The translations under genes and the position numbers were made by a program. Positions 53,058 to 62,677 of a stretch of DNA of 64,000 bases are shown here, piece after piece. The stretch is from Saccharopolyspora endophytica (GTDB taxonomy: Bacteria; Actinomycetota; Actinomycetes; Mycobacteriales; Pseudonocardiaceae), in assembly GCF_018070075.1 (NCBI RefSeq), contig NZ_JAGPXE010000006.1, positions 1-64,000 on the forward strand, in the 5' to 3' direction. The notes below the pieces were generated by a model. The model searched no databases and was not told where the DNA came from. It saw only the letters and a list, made by a program, of their open reading frames with translations. Position 1 is the first letter of the stretch. Each line of letters begins with the position of its first letter.

Positions 53058-54851
53058 ATGATGCTTCGTCCTCTCACCAACGCCTTCCGCGACTGCCGCG
53101 CGCTCGATGGGTTGTGGCGCTTCGCGGTCGACGCCGAGGGGGTCGGGCGCGACCAGCACTGGTGGCGCGGCGCGCTGCCGGGCAAAGCGGAGATGCCGGT
53201 TCCGGCCAGCTACAACGACATTCCTGCCGATGCGGCGGTGCGCGATCACGTCGGCGAGGTCTGGTACCAGACGTGCGCGCACGTGCCCGCGACCTGGGGC
53301 GGGCAGCGGATCGTGCTGCGCTTCGGCGCCGCGGCGCACCGCGCCACGGTGTGGGTCGACGACCAGGAGGTCGTCTCGCACGTGGGCGGCTACACCCCGT
53401 TCGAAGCCGACGTGACGGATCTGGTGCGACTGGGCGAGGCCAACCGCGTCACCGTCGTCGTCGACAACCGGCTGGACTGGGACTCCATCCCGCCCGGCTA
53501 CGTCGAGGACACCCCAGACGGGCCGAGGCAGCGCTACCACCACGACTTCTTCAACTACGCCGGCCTGCACCGCACGGTGTCGCTGTACGCGACCCCGGCC
53601 GCGCACATCACCGACGTGACGGTGACGACCGACCTCGACGGGCTCGCCGGAACCGTCGACTACGAGGTGCGCGCCTCGGAGGGCGAGCGGGCGCGCGTCG
53701 CGCTGCACGACGCCGAGGGAACCGAGGTCGCGCGGGCCGAGGGCCTGTCCGGTCGGCTGCGGGTCGAGGACGTGCACCCGTGGCGGCCCGGCGAGGGCTA
53801 CCTGTACGACCTGCGCGTGGAGCTGCTCGGCGCAGATGAAGCCGTCGTCGACCGGTACTCGCTGAACGTGGGCGTGCGCACCGTCGCCATCGACGGGACG
53901 GACTTCCTGATCAACGGAGAACCGTTCTACTTCACCGGTTTCGGCATGCACGAGGATCACGTGGTGCGCGGCAAGGGCCACGACGACGCGTCGATGGTGC
54001 ACGACTTCGCCCTGCTGGAGTGGATCGGTGCCAACTCGCTGCGCACCTCGCACTACCCGTACGCGGAGGAGGTGCTCGACTACGCCGACCGGCACGGCAT
54101 CGTGGTGATCGACGAGACCGCGGCGGTGGGCCTCAACCTCGGCATCGGCGGCGGCATCGTCTCCTCCAGCACGCAGGAGACCTACTCGGACGAGACGGTC
54201 AGCGCCCGCACCCAGGAGGCGCACCGGCAGGCGATCCGCGAGCTGGTGGAACGGGACAAGAACCACCCCAGCGTCGTGCTGTGGAGCATCGCCAACGAAC
54301 CGGAGTCGCACACCGACGCCGCCCGCGACTACTTCAAGCCGCTGTTCGCCGAGGCGCGCGCTCTCGACCCCTCCCGGCCGGTCGGGTTCGTCAACGTCAT
54401 GTTCGCCCCGGCGGGCGAGTGCAAGGTCGCCGAGTTCTCCGACGTCGTGATGATCAACCGCTACTACGGCTGGTACGTCCAAGCCGGTGACCTCGCCGCC
54501 GCGGAGCGCGCGCTGGAGGCCGAGCTCCACGAGTGGGTGCGGTGCGAGGGCAAGCCGATCATCATGACCGAGTACGGCGCGGACGCCCAGGCGGGCGTGC
54601 ACTCCGCGGTGACGCAGCCGTGGACCGAGGAGTACCAGGTCGAGCTGCTGGAGATGTACCACCGCGTGTTCGACCGGGTGGAAGCCGTTGTCGGGGAGCA
54701 GGTCTGGAACTTCGCCGACTTCGCCACCAGCGCCGGGTTCGCGCGCGTGGACGGCAACAAGAAGGGCGTGTTCACCCGCGACCGCCGTCCGAAGGCCGCC
54801 GCGTTCTCGCTGAAGCGGCGCTGGAACGCGCGCGGCGACGCGGTCGAGTGA
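53058..54851 (+). CDS. uidA: Beta-glucuronidase, GH2
   Basis: 597 residues, full length. GH2 sandwich, immunoglobulin-like and barrel domains; SYNDIP and DFFNYAGLHR are GUS signatures. Acid/base Glu414 in IANEPESH and nucleophile Glu505 in TEYGADAQAG. No signal peptide, so it acts in the cytoplasm on glucuronides imported by the adjacent GPH carrier, releasing glucuronate for UxaC. GAAGGGAG precedes the ATG. Confidence 0.95.
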   Translation: MMLRPLTNAFRDCRALDGLWRFAVDAEGVGRDQHWWRGALPGKAEMPVPASYNDIPADAAVRDHVGEVWYQTCAHVPATWGGQRIVLRFGAAAHRATVWVDDQEVVSHVGGYTPFEADVTDLVRLGEANRVTVVVDNRLDWDSIPPGYVEDTPDGPRQRYHHDFFNYAGLHRTVSLYATPAAHITDVTVTTDLDGLAGTVDYEVRASEGERARVALHDAEGTEVARAEGLSGRLRVEDVHPWRPGEGYLYDLRVELLGADEAVVDRYSLNVGVRTVAIDGTDFLINGEPFYFTGFGMHEDHVVRGKGHDDASMVHDFALLEWIGANSLRTSHYPYAEEVLDYADRHGIVVIDETAAVGLNLGIGGGIVSSSTQETYSDETVSARTQEAHRQAIRELVERDKNHPSVVLWSIANEPESHTDAARDYFKPLFAEARALDPSRPVGFVNVMFAPAGECKVAEFSDVVMINRYYGWYVQAGDLAAAERALEAELHEWVRCEGKPIIMTEYGADAQAGVHSAVTQPWTEEYQVELLEMYHRVFDRVEAVVGEQVWNFADFATSAGFARVDGNKKGVFTRDRRPKAAAFSLKRRWNARGDAVE

Positions 54852-54868
54852 CGGGGGGAGGTGCTCCG

Positions 54869-56218
54869 ATGAAGCTCAGAGCGCAACAGCTCCTCGGTTA
54901 CGCGGCCGGCGACGCCGCCAACAACCTGGCCTTCTCGATGGCCTCGATGTTCCTGCTGCTCTACTACACCGACGTGGCCGGGATCCCCGCTGCCGCAGCG
55001 GGAACCCTCTTCCTCATCGTGCGGGTGTGGGACGGCGTCGCCGATCTGGTGGCGGGCCGCCTGGTGGACCGGACGTCGAGCCGGTGGGGGAAGTTCCGCC
55101 CCTGGCTGCTGTTCGGGTCGCTCCCGCTGCTGCTGCTGAGCGTGGCGACGTTCTCGGTGCCGGACGGCAGCCTGACGGCGAAGCTCATCTACGCCTACCT
55201 CACCTACGCGGCGGTCGGCACGGTCTACAGCCTGGTCAACATCCCCTACGGGTCACTGGCGGCGGCGATGACGCAGGAACCGGTGGAGCGCGCGAAGCTC
55301 GCCAGCGCGCGGTCGATGGGGTCGGCGGCGTCGATGCTCCTGCTGAGCCTCGTGGTCGCACCGCAGATCAAGAACGCGGAGAACCTGCAGGCGTCGTTGC
55401 AGCTGACCACGCTGGTGTTCGTGGTGATCGGCTCGGCGCTGTACCTGTTCACCTTCTTCACCGCTCGCGAGACCGTCCAGCGCGACGTGGGCACCGTGGG
55501 GTTGCGGACGAGCCTGCGCACGCTGCGGCAGAACACGCCGCTGCAACTGCTGTGCGTCAGCTCGTTGTTCTTCCTGACCGCGATGTTCTCGATCCAGACG
55601 ATCGGGGTCTACTACGCGCGGGACGTCCTGGGCGACGCCAACCTCTACATCGTGCTCACGGTGCTCCAAACAGGACTGATGTTCCTGATCGCGCCGGTGG
55701 TCCCGTACGTGGTGCGCACGATCGGCAAGCGGGCGGGCTACATGGCGGGAGGTGCGGTCACGGCGGTCGGCTCCGCGGTGGCGATGTTCGCGCCCGCCTC
55801 GGCGCCCTACCTCGCCCTGGGCGCGTTCGTGCTCATCGGCACCGGGTTGGGCCTGGTCAACACGCTGATGTGGTCGTTGGAGGCCGACACGGTCGAGTAC
55901 GGCGAGTGGCGGACGGGGGCGCGCACCGAAGGCACCACCTACGCGGTGTTCTCGTTCGTCCGCAAGGTCGGCCAGGCCCTCGGCGGTGCCGCGGCGGCCT
56001 ACACCATCGGGCTCGCCGGCTACGTCGGCGGCGCCGAGGTGCAGAGCGCCACGGCGCTCTGGGGAATCCGGGCCGCGGCGGGCATCGTCCCGATCGGCTG
56101 CGCGGCGGTCGGCATCGCGATCATGGCCTTCTACCCGCTCACCGAGAAGCGCTTCCGCGACATGACCGCCGAGGTCGCCGAGCGCCGCGAGAGCGCGAAG
56201 ACGCACACCCCCGCCTGA
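54869..56218 (+). CDS. uidB: GPH-family glucuronide:cation symporter
   Basis: 449 residues, 12 predicted membrane helices. GPH/MelB-type motifs: YAAGDAANNLAFSMASMFLLLYYTD, RVWDGVADLVAGRLVDRTSSRWGKFRPWLL, and ADTVEYGEWRTGARTEG. UidB-like position behind uidA supports glucuronide import. GGGGGGAGG lies before ATG 54869. Confidence 0.9.
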   Translation: MKLRAQQLLGYAAGDAANNLAFSMASMFLLLYYTDVAGIPAAAAGTLFLIVRVWDGVADLVAGRLVDRTSSRWGKFRPWLLFGSLPLLLLSVATFSVPDGSLTAKLIYAYLTYAAVGTVYSLVNIPYGSLAAAMTQEPVERAKLASARSMGSAASMLLLSLVVAPQIKNAENLQASLQLTTLVFVVIGSALYLFTFFTARETVQRDVGTVGLRTSLRTLRQNTPLQLLCVSSLFFLTAMFSIQTIGVYYARDVLGDANLYIVLTVLQTGLMFLIAPVVPYVVRTIGKRAGYMAGGAVTAVGSAVAMFAPASAPYLALGAFVLIGTGLGLVNTLMWSLEADTVEYGEWRTGARTEGTTYAVFSFVRKVGQALGGAAAAYTIGLAGYVGGAEVQSATALWGIRAAAGIVPIGCAAVGIAIMAFYPLTEKRFRDMTAEVAERRESAKTHTPA

Positions 56219-56224
56219 CGAACA

Positions 56225-56263
56225 CCGGCGAGGCCGCTTCCCCAGGAGGAGCGGCCTCGCCGG
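56225..56263. terminator. Bidirectional hairpin terminator
   Basis: CCGGCGAGGCCGCT (56225-56238) and AGCGGCCTCGCCGG (56250-56263), a perfect 14-bp stem, separate the uronate operon from the convergent prm regulator. Confidence 0.85.
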
Positions 56264-56276
56264 AGCGGGCGAAATC

Positions 56277-58064
56277 TCAACTGCCGCAGACGATCCCGAA
56301 CGAGCGGATCTTGCGGTAGATCGTCGCGCGAGACATGCCGAGGTCGGCTGCCGCGTGCTCCTTGTTCCCGTGGTTGGCCGCGAGGCTCTGGACGATGGCG
56401 TCGCGCTCGATCGACTCCATGTGGGTGAGCTGGCGGCGCGTGACGGTCCGGCACTCGGCAGGCAGGTCGGTGACCGCGATCGGACCCGAGCGGTGCCTGC
56501 GGGAGACCTCGGCCAGCACGCGCTCCAGCTGCCGGACGTTGCCCGTCCACGGCAGCCGCATCAGCTGGCGCAGGCAGGCGTCGGAGGCCACCAGTTCCCG
56601 GCAGCGCGCGTGCCGGGCCAGCAGGTGCGGAACCAGGCGTTGCAGGTCCTCGGTCCGGTGGCGCAGCGGCGGAACCTCGACGGTGTGCGCGAAGAACGGC
56701 ATCAGCAGGCCCACCGCATCCGGCTCGTCCGGTTCATCGCTGAGTGTGACCGCGACCCAGGACGGCGCCTGCTCGCCAGGGGCGGCCTGCCACGAGGTGA
56801 ACAGGTCGGTGAGGTGCTGCACGTCCTGCGGCCCGATCGCGTCGGCGTGGCGCAGCACGACCACCGGGGAGGTCTCGTCGGACACGTGCTGGGCGAGCGC
56901 TTCGGTCCACGCCTCGACGTCGTCGACATCCGCGCAGTCCAGCTCCACCAGGTGGCAGCTCGGTGCGTGGCGACGCGCGACGGCTCGCGCGAGAGCGGCC
57001 TTGCCGGTGCCGGGCTCGCCGCTGAGGATCAGCCAGCTCCCGCCCCGGTAGCTGGTGTCGGCCGCCGAGCACGCCTGCCGCCACGCGGCGCTGGCCCCGA
57101 CGACTCCCGGCAGCGGCAGGTCGGGCATGCCGGGGGAGCGCGGGGACGGCGTGTGGTTCTTGACGCGGAACACGCCTCCGGCCAGCAGCGTTCCGCTGTA
57201 CACCGGCCGGTATTCCAGGCGCGCGATCAGCCCGGAGGGCAGGTCGGCCAGCACGGTGGCCCGCTCGCGGCACCCGGCCACGTCGGCGGAGTGGGTGATC
57301 AGAGCCGCCCGGTCGGCAGCGTCGTAGAGGTCCTGGGCGTGGCTGTTGACCATCACGACGTCCTCGTTGACCGCGAAGATCGCGCCCGAACCGCGCTGGC
57401 AGGAGGACAGGTACTCGCGGAACAACGCCAGTTCGCGCGTTCCGAGACCTTCCAGTATCGCGTCCTCGATCTGCTTGGCGGTCCGGCGCGCGAGGGTCAG
57501 CAGCAGCGGTCCCGGGGTTCCGGCCCACGAGGTCAGGTCCAGCGCCCCGACCAGGTGGCCGCGCACCGGGTGGTAGATCGGAGTGCCCGCGCACTCGAAG
57601 TCGGCGAGCCGGCTGTTGAAGTGCTCGAAACCCGAGACCAGCACCGGTTCCTGGCATTCGAGCGTGGTGCCGATGCCGTTGGTCCCGATGGACTCCTCGG
57701 CGTAGCTGTACCCCGGGGCCAGCGAGATCCGGTCCAGCCCGGCGTGCAGCGCGCGATCCGCGCTCGACCGGCGCACGACCAGACCGTTGGCGTCGGTGAG
57801 CAGCACCGCGACCGGGTGGCCGACGAGTTCGGTGGACAGGTTCTCCAGGATCGGCGTCGCACTGCGGACCAGGAGGCTCTCCTCGTCGCGGTCGGCGACG
57901 AAGATCGGATCGGGTTCGTCGGTGGCGACGTCGTGCTCCAGCGCGCGCCGCCAGGACGCGGAGATGATCCCCCGAACCCCGGAGAACTCGGTCCGAGGAC
58001 ACGCCAGGAACTTCTCCCGCAAGGCGCTGAGCTGCGCATCTGATCTGTGTCCGTGCGTCGACAT
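56277..58064 (-). CDS. AcoR/MimR-type regulator of propane monooxygenase, no GAFTGA
   Basis: 595 residues: GAF-type sensor (~50-200; GYSYAEESIGTNGIGTTLE), a PAS-like segment, an AAA+ domain with Walker A GEPGTGKAAL, and a C-terminal Fis HTH (NKEHAAADLGMSRATIYRKI). The sigma-54-contacting GAFTGA motif expected after Walker A is absent, and Walker B is weak (PVVVLRHAD), consistent with actinobacteria lacking sigma-54. Start ATG 58064 with AAGGGAGA upstream. Divergent from prmA, as in Mycobacterium mim and Rhodococcus prm loci, so probably their activator. Confidence 0.9.
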   Translation of the reverse strand: MSTHGHRSDAQLSALREKFLACPRTEFSGVRGIISASWRRALEHDVATDEPDPIFVADRDEESLLVRSATPILENLSTELVGHPVAVLLTDANGLVVRRSSADRALHAGLDRISLAPGYSYAEESIGTNGIGTTLECQEPVLVSGFEHFNSRLADFECAGTPIYHPVRGHLVGALDLTSWAGTPGPLLLTLARRTAKQIEDAILEGLGTRELALFREYLSSCQRGSGAIFAVNEDVVMVNSHAQDLYDAADRAALITHSADVAGCRERATVLADLPSGLIARLEYRPVYSGTLLAGGVFRVKNHTPSPRSPGMPDLPLPGVVGASAAWRQACSAADTSYRGGSWLILSGEPGTGKAALARAVARRHAPSCHLVELDCADVDDVEAWTEALAQHVSDETSPVVVLRHADAIGPQDVQHLTDLFTSWQAAPGEQAPSWVAVTLSDEPDEPDAVGLLMPFFAHTVEVPPLRHRTEDLQRLVPHLLARHARCRELVASDACLRQLMRLPWTGNVRQLERVLAEVSRRHRSGPIAVTDLPAECRTVTRRQLTHMESIERDAIVQSLAANHGNKEHAAADLGMSRATIYRKIRSFGIVCGS

Positions 58065-58251
58065 GAGCGTCTCCCTTGACGTCTGCGCGCTGGGCCACTG
58101 CGCTGTTCCACCCCACGCAGGCTCATCGTGGTGACTACTCACCGGAGCCTCGATCTCACATTGAGACAGATGTCGAGTGCGATCCGCAACACACTCTCCT
58201 CCGTCAGCGACGACTGCCCACGTTCGCACCACCGGCTTCGAGGAGGCTGAA
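58065..58251 (+). promoter_or_regulatory. Divergent prm control region
   Basis: 187 bp between the regulator and prmA. Two inverted repeats: GGTGA-CTAC-TCACC (58130-58143) and TCTCA-CAT-TGAGA (58154-58166). Either could bind the divergent regulator. No sigma-54 -24/-12 promoter is seen. AGGAGG at 58241-58246 serves the prmA TTG. Confidence 0.55.
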
Positions 58252-59889
58252 TTGAGCAGGCAGAGTCTCACCAAGGCGCACAACAAGATCACCGAGCTGT
58301 CGTGGGAACCGACGTTCGCCACGCCCGCGACCCGCTTCGGCACCGACTACACCTTCGACAAGGCGCCGAAGAAGGACCCGCTCAAGCAGATCATGCGGTC
58401 GTACTTCCCGATGGAGGAGGAGAAGGACAACCGCGTCTTCGGCGCGATGGACGGCGCCGTCCGGGGAAACATGTTCCGGCAGGTGCAGCAGCGCTGGTTG
58501 GAGTGGCAGAAGCTCTTCCTGTCCATCATCCCGTTCCCGGAGATCTCGGCCGCGCGAGCGATGCCGATGGCCATCGACGCCGTGCCGAACCCGGAGATCC
58601 ACAACGGGCTCGCCGTGCAGATGATCGACGAGGTCCGGCACTCGACGATCCAGATGAACCTCAAGAAGTTGTACATGAACAACTACATCGATCCGGCCGG
58701 GTTCGACATCACCGAGAAGGCGTTCGCGAACAACTACGCGGGCACCATCGGCAGGCAGTTCGGCGAGGGGTTCATCACCGGTGACGCGATCACCGCGGCC
58801 AACATCTACCTGACGGTCGTGGCCGAAACCGCCTTCACCAACACGCTGTTCGTCGCGATGCCCGACGAGGCCGCCGCCAACGGCGACTACCTGCTGCCCA
58901 CCGTCTTCCACTCGGTGCAGTCCGACGAGTCGCGGCACATCAGCAACGGCTACTCCATCCTGCTGATGGCCCTGGCCGACGAGCGCAACCGCCCGCTGCT
59001 GGAGCGCGACCTGCGCTACGCGTGGTGGAACAACCACTGCGTGGTCGACGCCGCCATCGGCACCTTCGTCGAGTACGGCACCAAGGACCGCCGCAAGGAC
59101 CGCGAGTCCTACGCCGAGATGTGGCGCCGCTGGATCTACGACGACTACTACCGCAGCTACCTGCTGCCGCTGGAGAAGTACGGCCTGACCATCCCGCACG
59201 ACCTGGTCGAGCAGGCGTGGAACCGCATCACCAACCAGTTCTACGTGCACCGGGTGGCGCAGTTCTTCGCCACCGGCTGGCCGGTGAACTACTGGCGCAT
59301 CGACCCGATGACCGACACCGACTTCGAATGGTTCGAGCACAAGTACCCGGGTTGGTACAACCAGTTCGGCAAGTGGTGGGAGGCCTACAACCGGCTCCGC
59401 TACCCGGGCCGCAACAAGCCGATCGCCTTCGAGGACGTCGGCTACGAGTACCCGCACCGCTGCTGGACCTGCATGGTCCCCTGCCTGATCCGCGAGGACA
59501 TGGTGGTCGACAAGGTCGACGGCCAGTGGCGGACCTACTGTTCGGAGCCTTGCGCCTGGACCGACACGGTCGCCTTCCGCGGCGAGTACGAGGGCCGGGA
59601 GACCCCGAACATGGGTCGTCTCACCGGGCACCGCGAGTGGGAGACGCTGCACCACGACCGGGACTTGGCCGACATCGTCTCCGACCTCGGCTACGTCCGG
59701 GACGACGGCAAGACCCTCATCCCGCAGCCGCACCTGGACCTGGACGACCCGAAGCGGATGTGGACGCTCGACGACCTGCGAGGGATCCAGTTCTCCAGCC
59801 CGAACGTGACCCTCAACCAGATGACCGATCAGGAGCGCGAGGAGTGGGCGGCGTCCTACCGCGCCAACCCCAACGTGACCTCGTCCTGA
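58252..59889 (+). CDS. prmA: Propane monooxygenase hydroxylase large subunit
   Basis: 545 residues, soluble di-iron monooxygenase alpha subunit that hydroxylates propane and related alkanes. All six iron ligands are present with spacing identical to methane monooxygenase: Glu97, Glu127, His130 (DEVRH), Glu192, Glu226, His229 (DESRH). The late CWTC and YCSEPC cysteines are typical of prmA. TTG 58252 is chosen with AGGAGG 5 bases upstream and gives the family N-terminus SRQSLTKAH. First gene of prmABCD. Confidence 0.96.
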   Translation: MSRQSLTKAHNKITELSWEPTFATPATRFGTDYTFDKAPKKDPLKQIMRSYFPMEEEKDNRVFGAMDGAVRGNMFRQVQQRWLEWQKLFLSIIPFPEISAARAMPMAIDAVPNPEIHNGLAVQMIDEVRHSTIQMNLKKLYMNNYIDPAGFDITEKAFANNYAGTIGRQFGEGFITGDAITAANIYLTVVAETAFTNTLFVAMPDEAAANGDYLLPTVFHSVQSDESRHISNGYSILLMALADERNRPLLERDLRYAWWNNHCVVDAAIGTFVEYGTKDRRKDRESYAEMWRRWIYDDYYRSYLLPLEKYGLTIPHDLVEQAWNRITNQFYVHRVAQFFATGWPVNYWRIDPMTDTDFEWFEHKYPGWYNQFGKWWEAYNRLRYPGRNKPIAFEDVGYEYPHRCWTCMVPCLIREDMVVDKVDGQWRTYCSEPCAWTDTVAFRGEYEGRETPNMGRLTGHREWETLHHDRDLADIVSDLGYVRDDGKTLIPQPHLDLDDPKRMWTLDDLRGIQFSSPNVTLNQMTDQEREEWAASYRANPNVTSS

Positions 59890-59897
59890 CGGTCTGA

Positions 59898-59945
59898 GAC
59901 CGCGGACGGCGGTGTTCCACCACCTCACCGCCGCCGTCCGCGGTC
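59898..59945 (+). terminator. Intra-operon hairpin between prmA and prmB
   Basis: GACCGCGGACGGCGG (59898-59912) pairs perfectly with CCGCCGTCCGCGGTC (59931-59945) over an 18-base loop, 8 bp after the prmA stop. It may stabilise prmA mRNA or partly end transcription, giving more hydroxylase than reductase. Confidence 0.65.
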
Positions 59946-60010
59946 CCCTTCCCCTGAGCCGGGCCACCGGCGTCCACGTCGCGGACGCCGCGCTGAGAAT
60001 CGAGATTCCG

Positions 60011-61060
60011 ATGGCCGACAAGCACCGCATCTCCTTCGAACCCGTCGACATCGAGATGGAGGCGGGCGAGGACGAGAAGATCCTCGACGCCGCATTCCGC
60101 CAAGGCGTTCACCTCATGCACGGCTGCCGCGAGGGACAGTGCTCGGCGTGCAAGTCCTACGTCCTCGACGGCGAGATCCAGATGGAGCGCTACTCCACCT
60201 TCGCCTGCAACGATGCCGAGGTCGAGGAGGGCTACGTCCTGCTCTGCCGGGCGCACGCCTTCAGCGACTGCACGATCGAGCTGCTCAACTTCGACGAGGA
60301 GGAGCTGCTCAACTCGGCCCCGCTGCAGCAGGTCAGCACTGAGGTCCTGGAGATCGTCGAGCACACCCGCGACATCGTGGGCCTCAAGCTCAAACCGGTC
60401 GAACCGGCCGCGTACGAGTTCAAGGCCGGCCAGTACGCCGACCTGACCATCCCGGGCACCGACGAGCACCGGTCGTTCTCGATGGCCACGACGCCGTCGA
60501 CCGCCGACCACGTCGAGTTCGTCATCAAGAAGTACCCGGGCGGCCGGTTCTCCTCGCTGCTGGAGGAGGGCATCGCGGTCGGCGACACGATCGAGCTGGC
60601 CGGGCCCTACGGCAACTTCACCCTGAAGAACGGGCACGTGCTGCCGCTGGTGCTGATGGCCGGTGGCGCGGGCATGGCGCCCGTGCTCGGGCTGCTGCGG
60701 CACCTCAGTGAAACCGGCGACACCCGCCGGATCCGCTTCTACTACGGCGCCCGCACGGCCGCCGACCTGTTCTACCTCGACGAGATCCGCGCGCTGGGTG
60801 AACAGCTGGCGGACTTCGGGTTCGTCGTCGCGCTGTCGGAATCCACCGACGGCGCAGGCGATCTCGACGTCGCGATAGAGACCGGCGTGGTCACCGACGT
60901 CGTCGAGGCGGCCGAGCCCGAGCTGCACAAGGCCGAGGTCTACCTGTGCGGGCCCCCGCCGATGGTGGACGCGGCGCTGGCGCTGGCCGAGCGCCGGGGA
61001 GTGCCCGAGGACCAGGTCTTCTACGACAAGTTCACCACCGCGGTCCAGCCCGACGAGTGA
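60011..61060 (+). CDS. prmB: Propane monooxygenase reductase
   Basis: 349 residues. N-terminal plant-type [2Fe-2S] ferredoxin with Cys39, Cys44, Cys47 (GCREGQCSACKS) and Cys79 (LLCRAH), FAD domain (RSFSMATTP), NAD domain (VLMAGGAGMAPVLGLL, YLCGPPPMVDA). Passes electrons from NADH to the PrmA di-iron centre. ATG 60011 gives the canonical length; its ribosome-binding site is weak. Confidence 0.95.
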   Translation: MADKHRISFEPVDIEMEAGEDEKILDAAFRQGVHLMHGCREGQCSACKSYVLDGEIQMERYSTFACNDAEVEEGYVLLCRAHAFSDCTIELLNFDEEELLNSAPLQQVSTEVLEIVEHTRDIVGLKLKPVEPAAYEFKAGQYADLTIPGTDEHRSFSMATTPSTADHVEFVIKKYPGGRFSSLLEEGIAVGDTIELAGPYGNFTLKNGHVLPLVLMAGGAGMAPVLGLLRHLSETGDTRRIRFYYGARTAADLFYLDEIRALGEQLADFGFVVALSESTDGAGDLDVAIETGVVTDVVEAAEPELHKAEVYLCGPPPMVDAALALAERRGVPEDQVFYDKFTTAVQPDE

Positions 61061-61134
61061 TCCGGCCAGGCGGGGGAGCGGTCAACGCCCCCGATACCCA
61101 GGTGTCGCAGCGGAGATGTCAAAGGAGAGATCAG

Positions 61135-62247
61135 ATGGCGAGCAGTTCCACGCCCGCGCCCAAGGAGCGCAGCTTCCCGAAGATCGAGTTCACCGATTCC
61201 GAGGCCGGCGCGCTGGAGTTCCCCAGTTCGAAGAGCCGGAGCTACAACTACTTCAAGCCCGCCAAGCTGCGGGCCACGGTGTACGAGGACGTCACCGTCG
61301 ACGTGCAGCCCGACCCGGAGCGCCACCTCAGCCAGGGCTGGATCTACGGCTTCGGCGACGGACCCGGCGGATACCCGCAGGAGTGGACGGCGGCGAAGTC
61401 GTCCGACTGGCACGCGTTCCTGGACCCCAACGAGGAGTGGGAGCAGACGATCTACCGCAACAACGCGGCGGTGGTGCGTCAGGTCTCCCTGGGGCTGGAG
61501 AACGCCAAGCGCGCCGACGCCTACGGCGGCTGGAACACCGCCTGGCAGAAGTTCATCGCTCGCAACCTGGGTGCCTGGATGCACGCCGAGAACGGCATGG
61601 CGCTGCACGTGTTCACCTCCATCCAGCGCTCCGGGCCGACCAACATGATCAACACGGCGGTGGCGGTCAACGCGGCGCACAAGATGCGCTTCGCCCAGGA
61701 CCTCGCCCTGTTCAACCTGGACGTCTCGGAGTCCCTGGAGTCCTTCGAAGGCACCGTGCACCACGAGGTCTGGCACTCGGCGCAGGAGTGGCAACCCACC
61801 CGCAAGGTCGTCGAGGAGCTCACCGCCGTCGGCGACTGGGCGGAGCTGCTGTTCGGCACGAACGTCATCTTCGAGCAGCTCGTGGGCCAGCTCGTCCGCT
61901 CTGAACTGGTCATGCAGATCTCGGCCAAGAACGGCGACTACATCACGCCGACCATCGTCGGAACCGGTGAGCACGACTACAACCGCGACCTCGGCTACAC
62001 CCGCGCGCTGTTCCGGCTGCTCACCCGCGACGAGGAGCACGGCGCCGCCAACCGGGAGCTGTTCGGCCGGTGGCTGGCCAAGTGGGTCCCGCCGTGCCTG
62101 GCCGCCGCGCACGCGCTGCAGCCCATCTGGTCCCAGCCGGCGGAGAAGACGCGCACCTTCGACGACTCGTTGAGCGCGACCAAGGAGAAGTTCAGCCAGC
62201 TGCTCGAGGAAATCGGGCTCGACGTGCCGAAGGAGTTGGACCAGTGA
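61135..62247 (+). CDS. prmC: Propane monooxygenase hydroxylase small subunit
   Basis: 370 residues, beta subunit of soluble di-iron monooxygenases: a ferritin-like helical fold without the iron ligands, forming the structural core with Prm[20 protein letters not shown] and [19 protein letters not shown] are conserved in the family. AAAGGAGA precedes the ATG. The stop overlaps the prmD start (GTGA). Confidence 0.94.
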   Translation: MASSSTPAPKERSFPKIEFTDSEAGALEFPSSKSRSYNYFKPAKLRATVYEDVTVDVQPDPERHLSQGWIYGFGDGPGGYPQEWTAAKSSDWHAFLDPNEEWEQTIYRNNAAVVRQVSLGLENAKRADAYGGWNTAWQKFIARNLGAWMHAENGMALHVFTSIQRSGPTNMINTAVAVNAAHKMRFAQDLALFNLDVSESLESFEGTVHHEVWHSAQEWQPTRKVVEELTAVGDWAELLFGTNVIFEQLVGQLVRSELVMQISAKNGDYITPTIVGTGEHDYNRDLGYTRALFRLLTRDEEHGAANRELFGRWLAKWVPPCLAAAHALQPIWSQPAEKTRTFDDSLSATKEKFSQLLEEIGLDVPKELDQ

Positions 62248-62594
62248 GCAGCAGCATGCAGTTCGGTTCGCAGGCGGGGTCGTCGAACATGTGCGGCGTC
62301 ACCCTGATGAACACCCCGATCGGGCGCGTGGTCGCCGAGGTGATGGCGGGCAAGGAGGGCATCGAGCTCGTGGAGTACCCGTCCATGATCCGCGTGGACG
62401 GCACCAAGCTCCTGGAGTTCGACTACGACGAGCTGACCGAGGCGCTCGGTGAGCCCTTCGACGGGTCGATCTTCGAGGAGATCAGCTCCACCCACTACGG
62501 CCGCATGGTGCACCTCGACGACCGCACCATCCTGTTCGCCAACCCCGAGGACGCGGCCGAGTACATCGGCTTCGACCTGCTCGCGCGGGACTGA
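62244..62594 (+). CDS. prmD: Propane monooxygenase coupling protein
   Basis: 116 residues, MmoB/DmpM family effector that binds the hydroxylase and gates substrate and O2. Characteristic segment [39 protein letters not shown] 62244 overlaps prmC by 4 bp. Confidence 0.94.
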   Translation: MSSSMQFGSQAGSSNMCGVTLMNTPIGRVVAEVMAGKEGIELVEYPSMIRVDGTKLLEFDYDELTEALGEPFDGSIFEEISSTHYGRMVHLDDRTILFANPEDAAEYIGFDLLARD

Positions 62595-62606
62595 CCGATC
62601 CGAGCC

Positions 62607-62646
62607 CGCGGTGGCGGGGTGCTGCGCTCCAAGCCCCGCCACCGCG
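62607..62646 (+). terminator. Hairpin between prmD and the amidohydrolase gene
   Basis: CGCGGTGGCGGGG (62607-62619) pairs perfectly with CCCCGCCACCGCG (62634-62646). As the next gene continues the operon, it is more likely a partial terminator or RNA-stability element than the operon end. Confidence 0.6.
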
Positions 62647-62677
62647 ATTCCACAGCACGAAGGGTGGGACAGCTGCG

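Noticed and set aside
58065..58251. Sigma-54 promoter before prmA
   Set aside because: No GG-N10-GC type -24/-12 element is present, and the regulator lacks GAFTGA.
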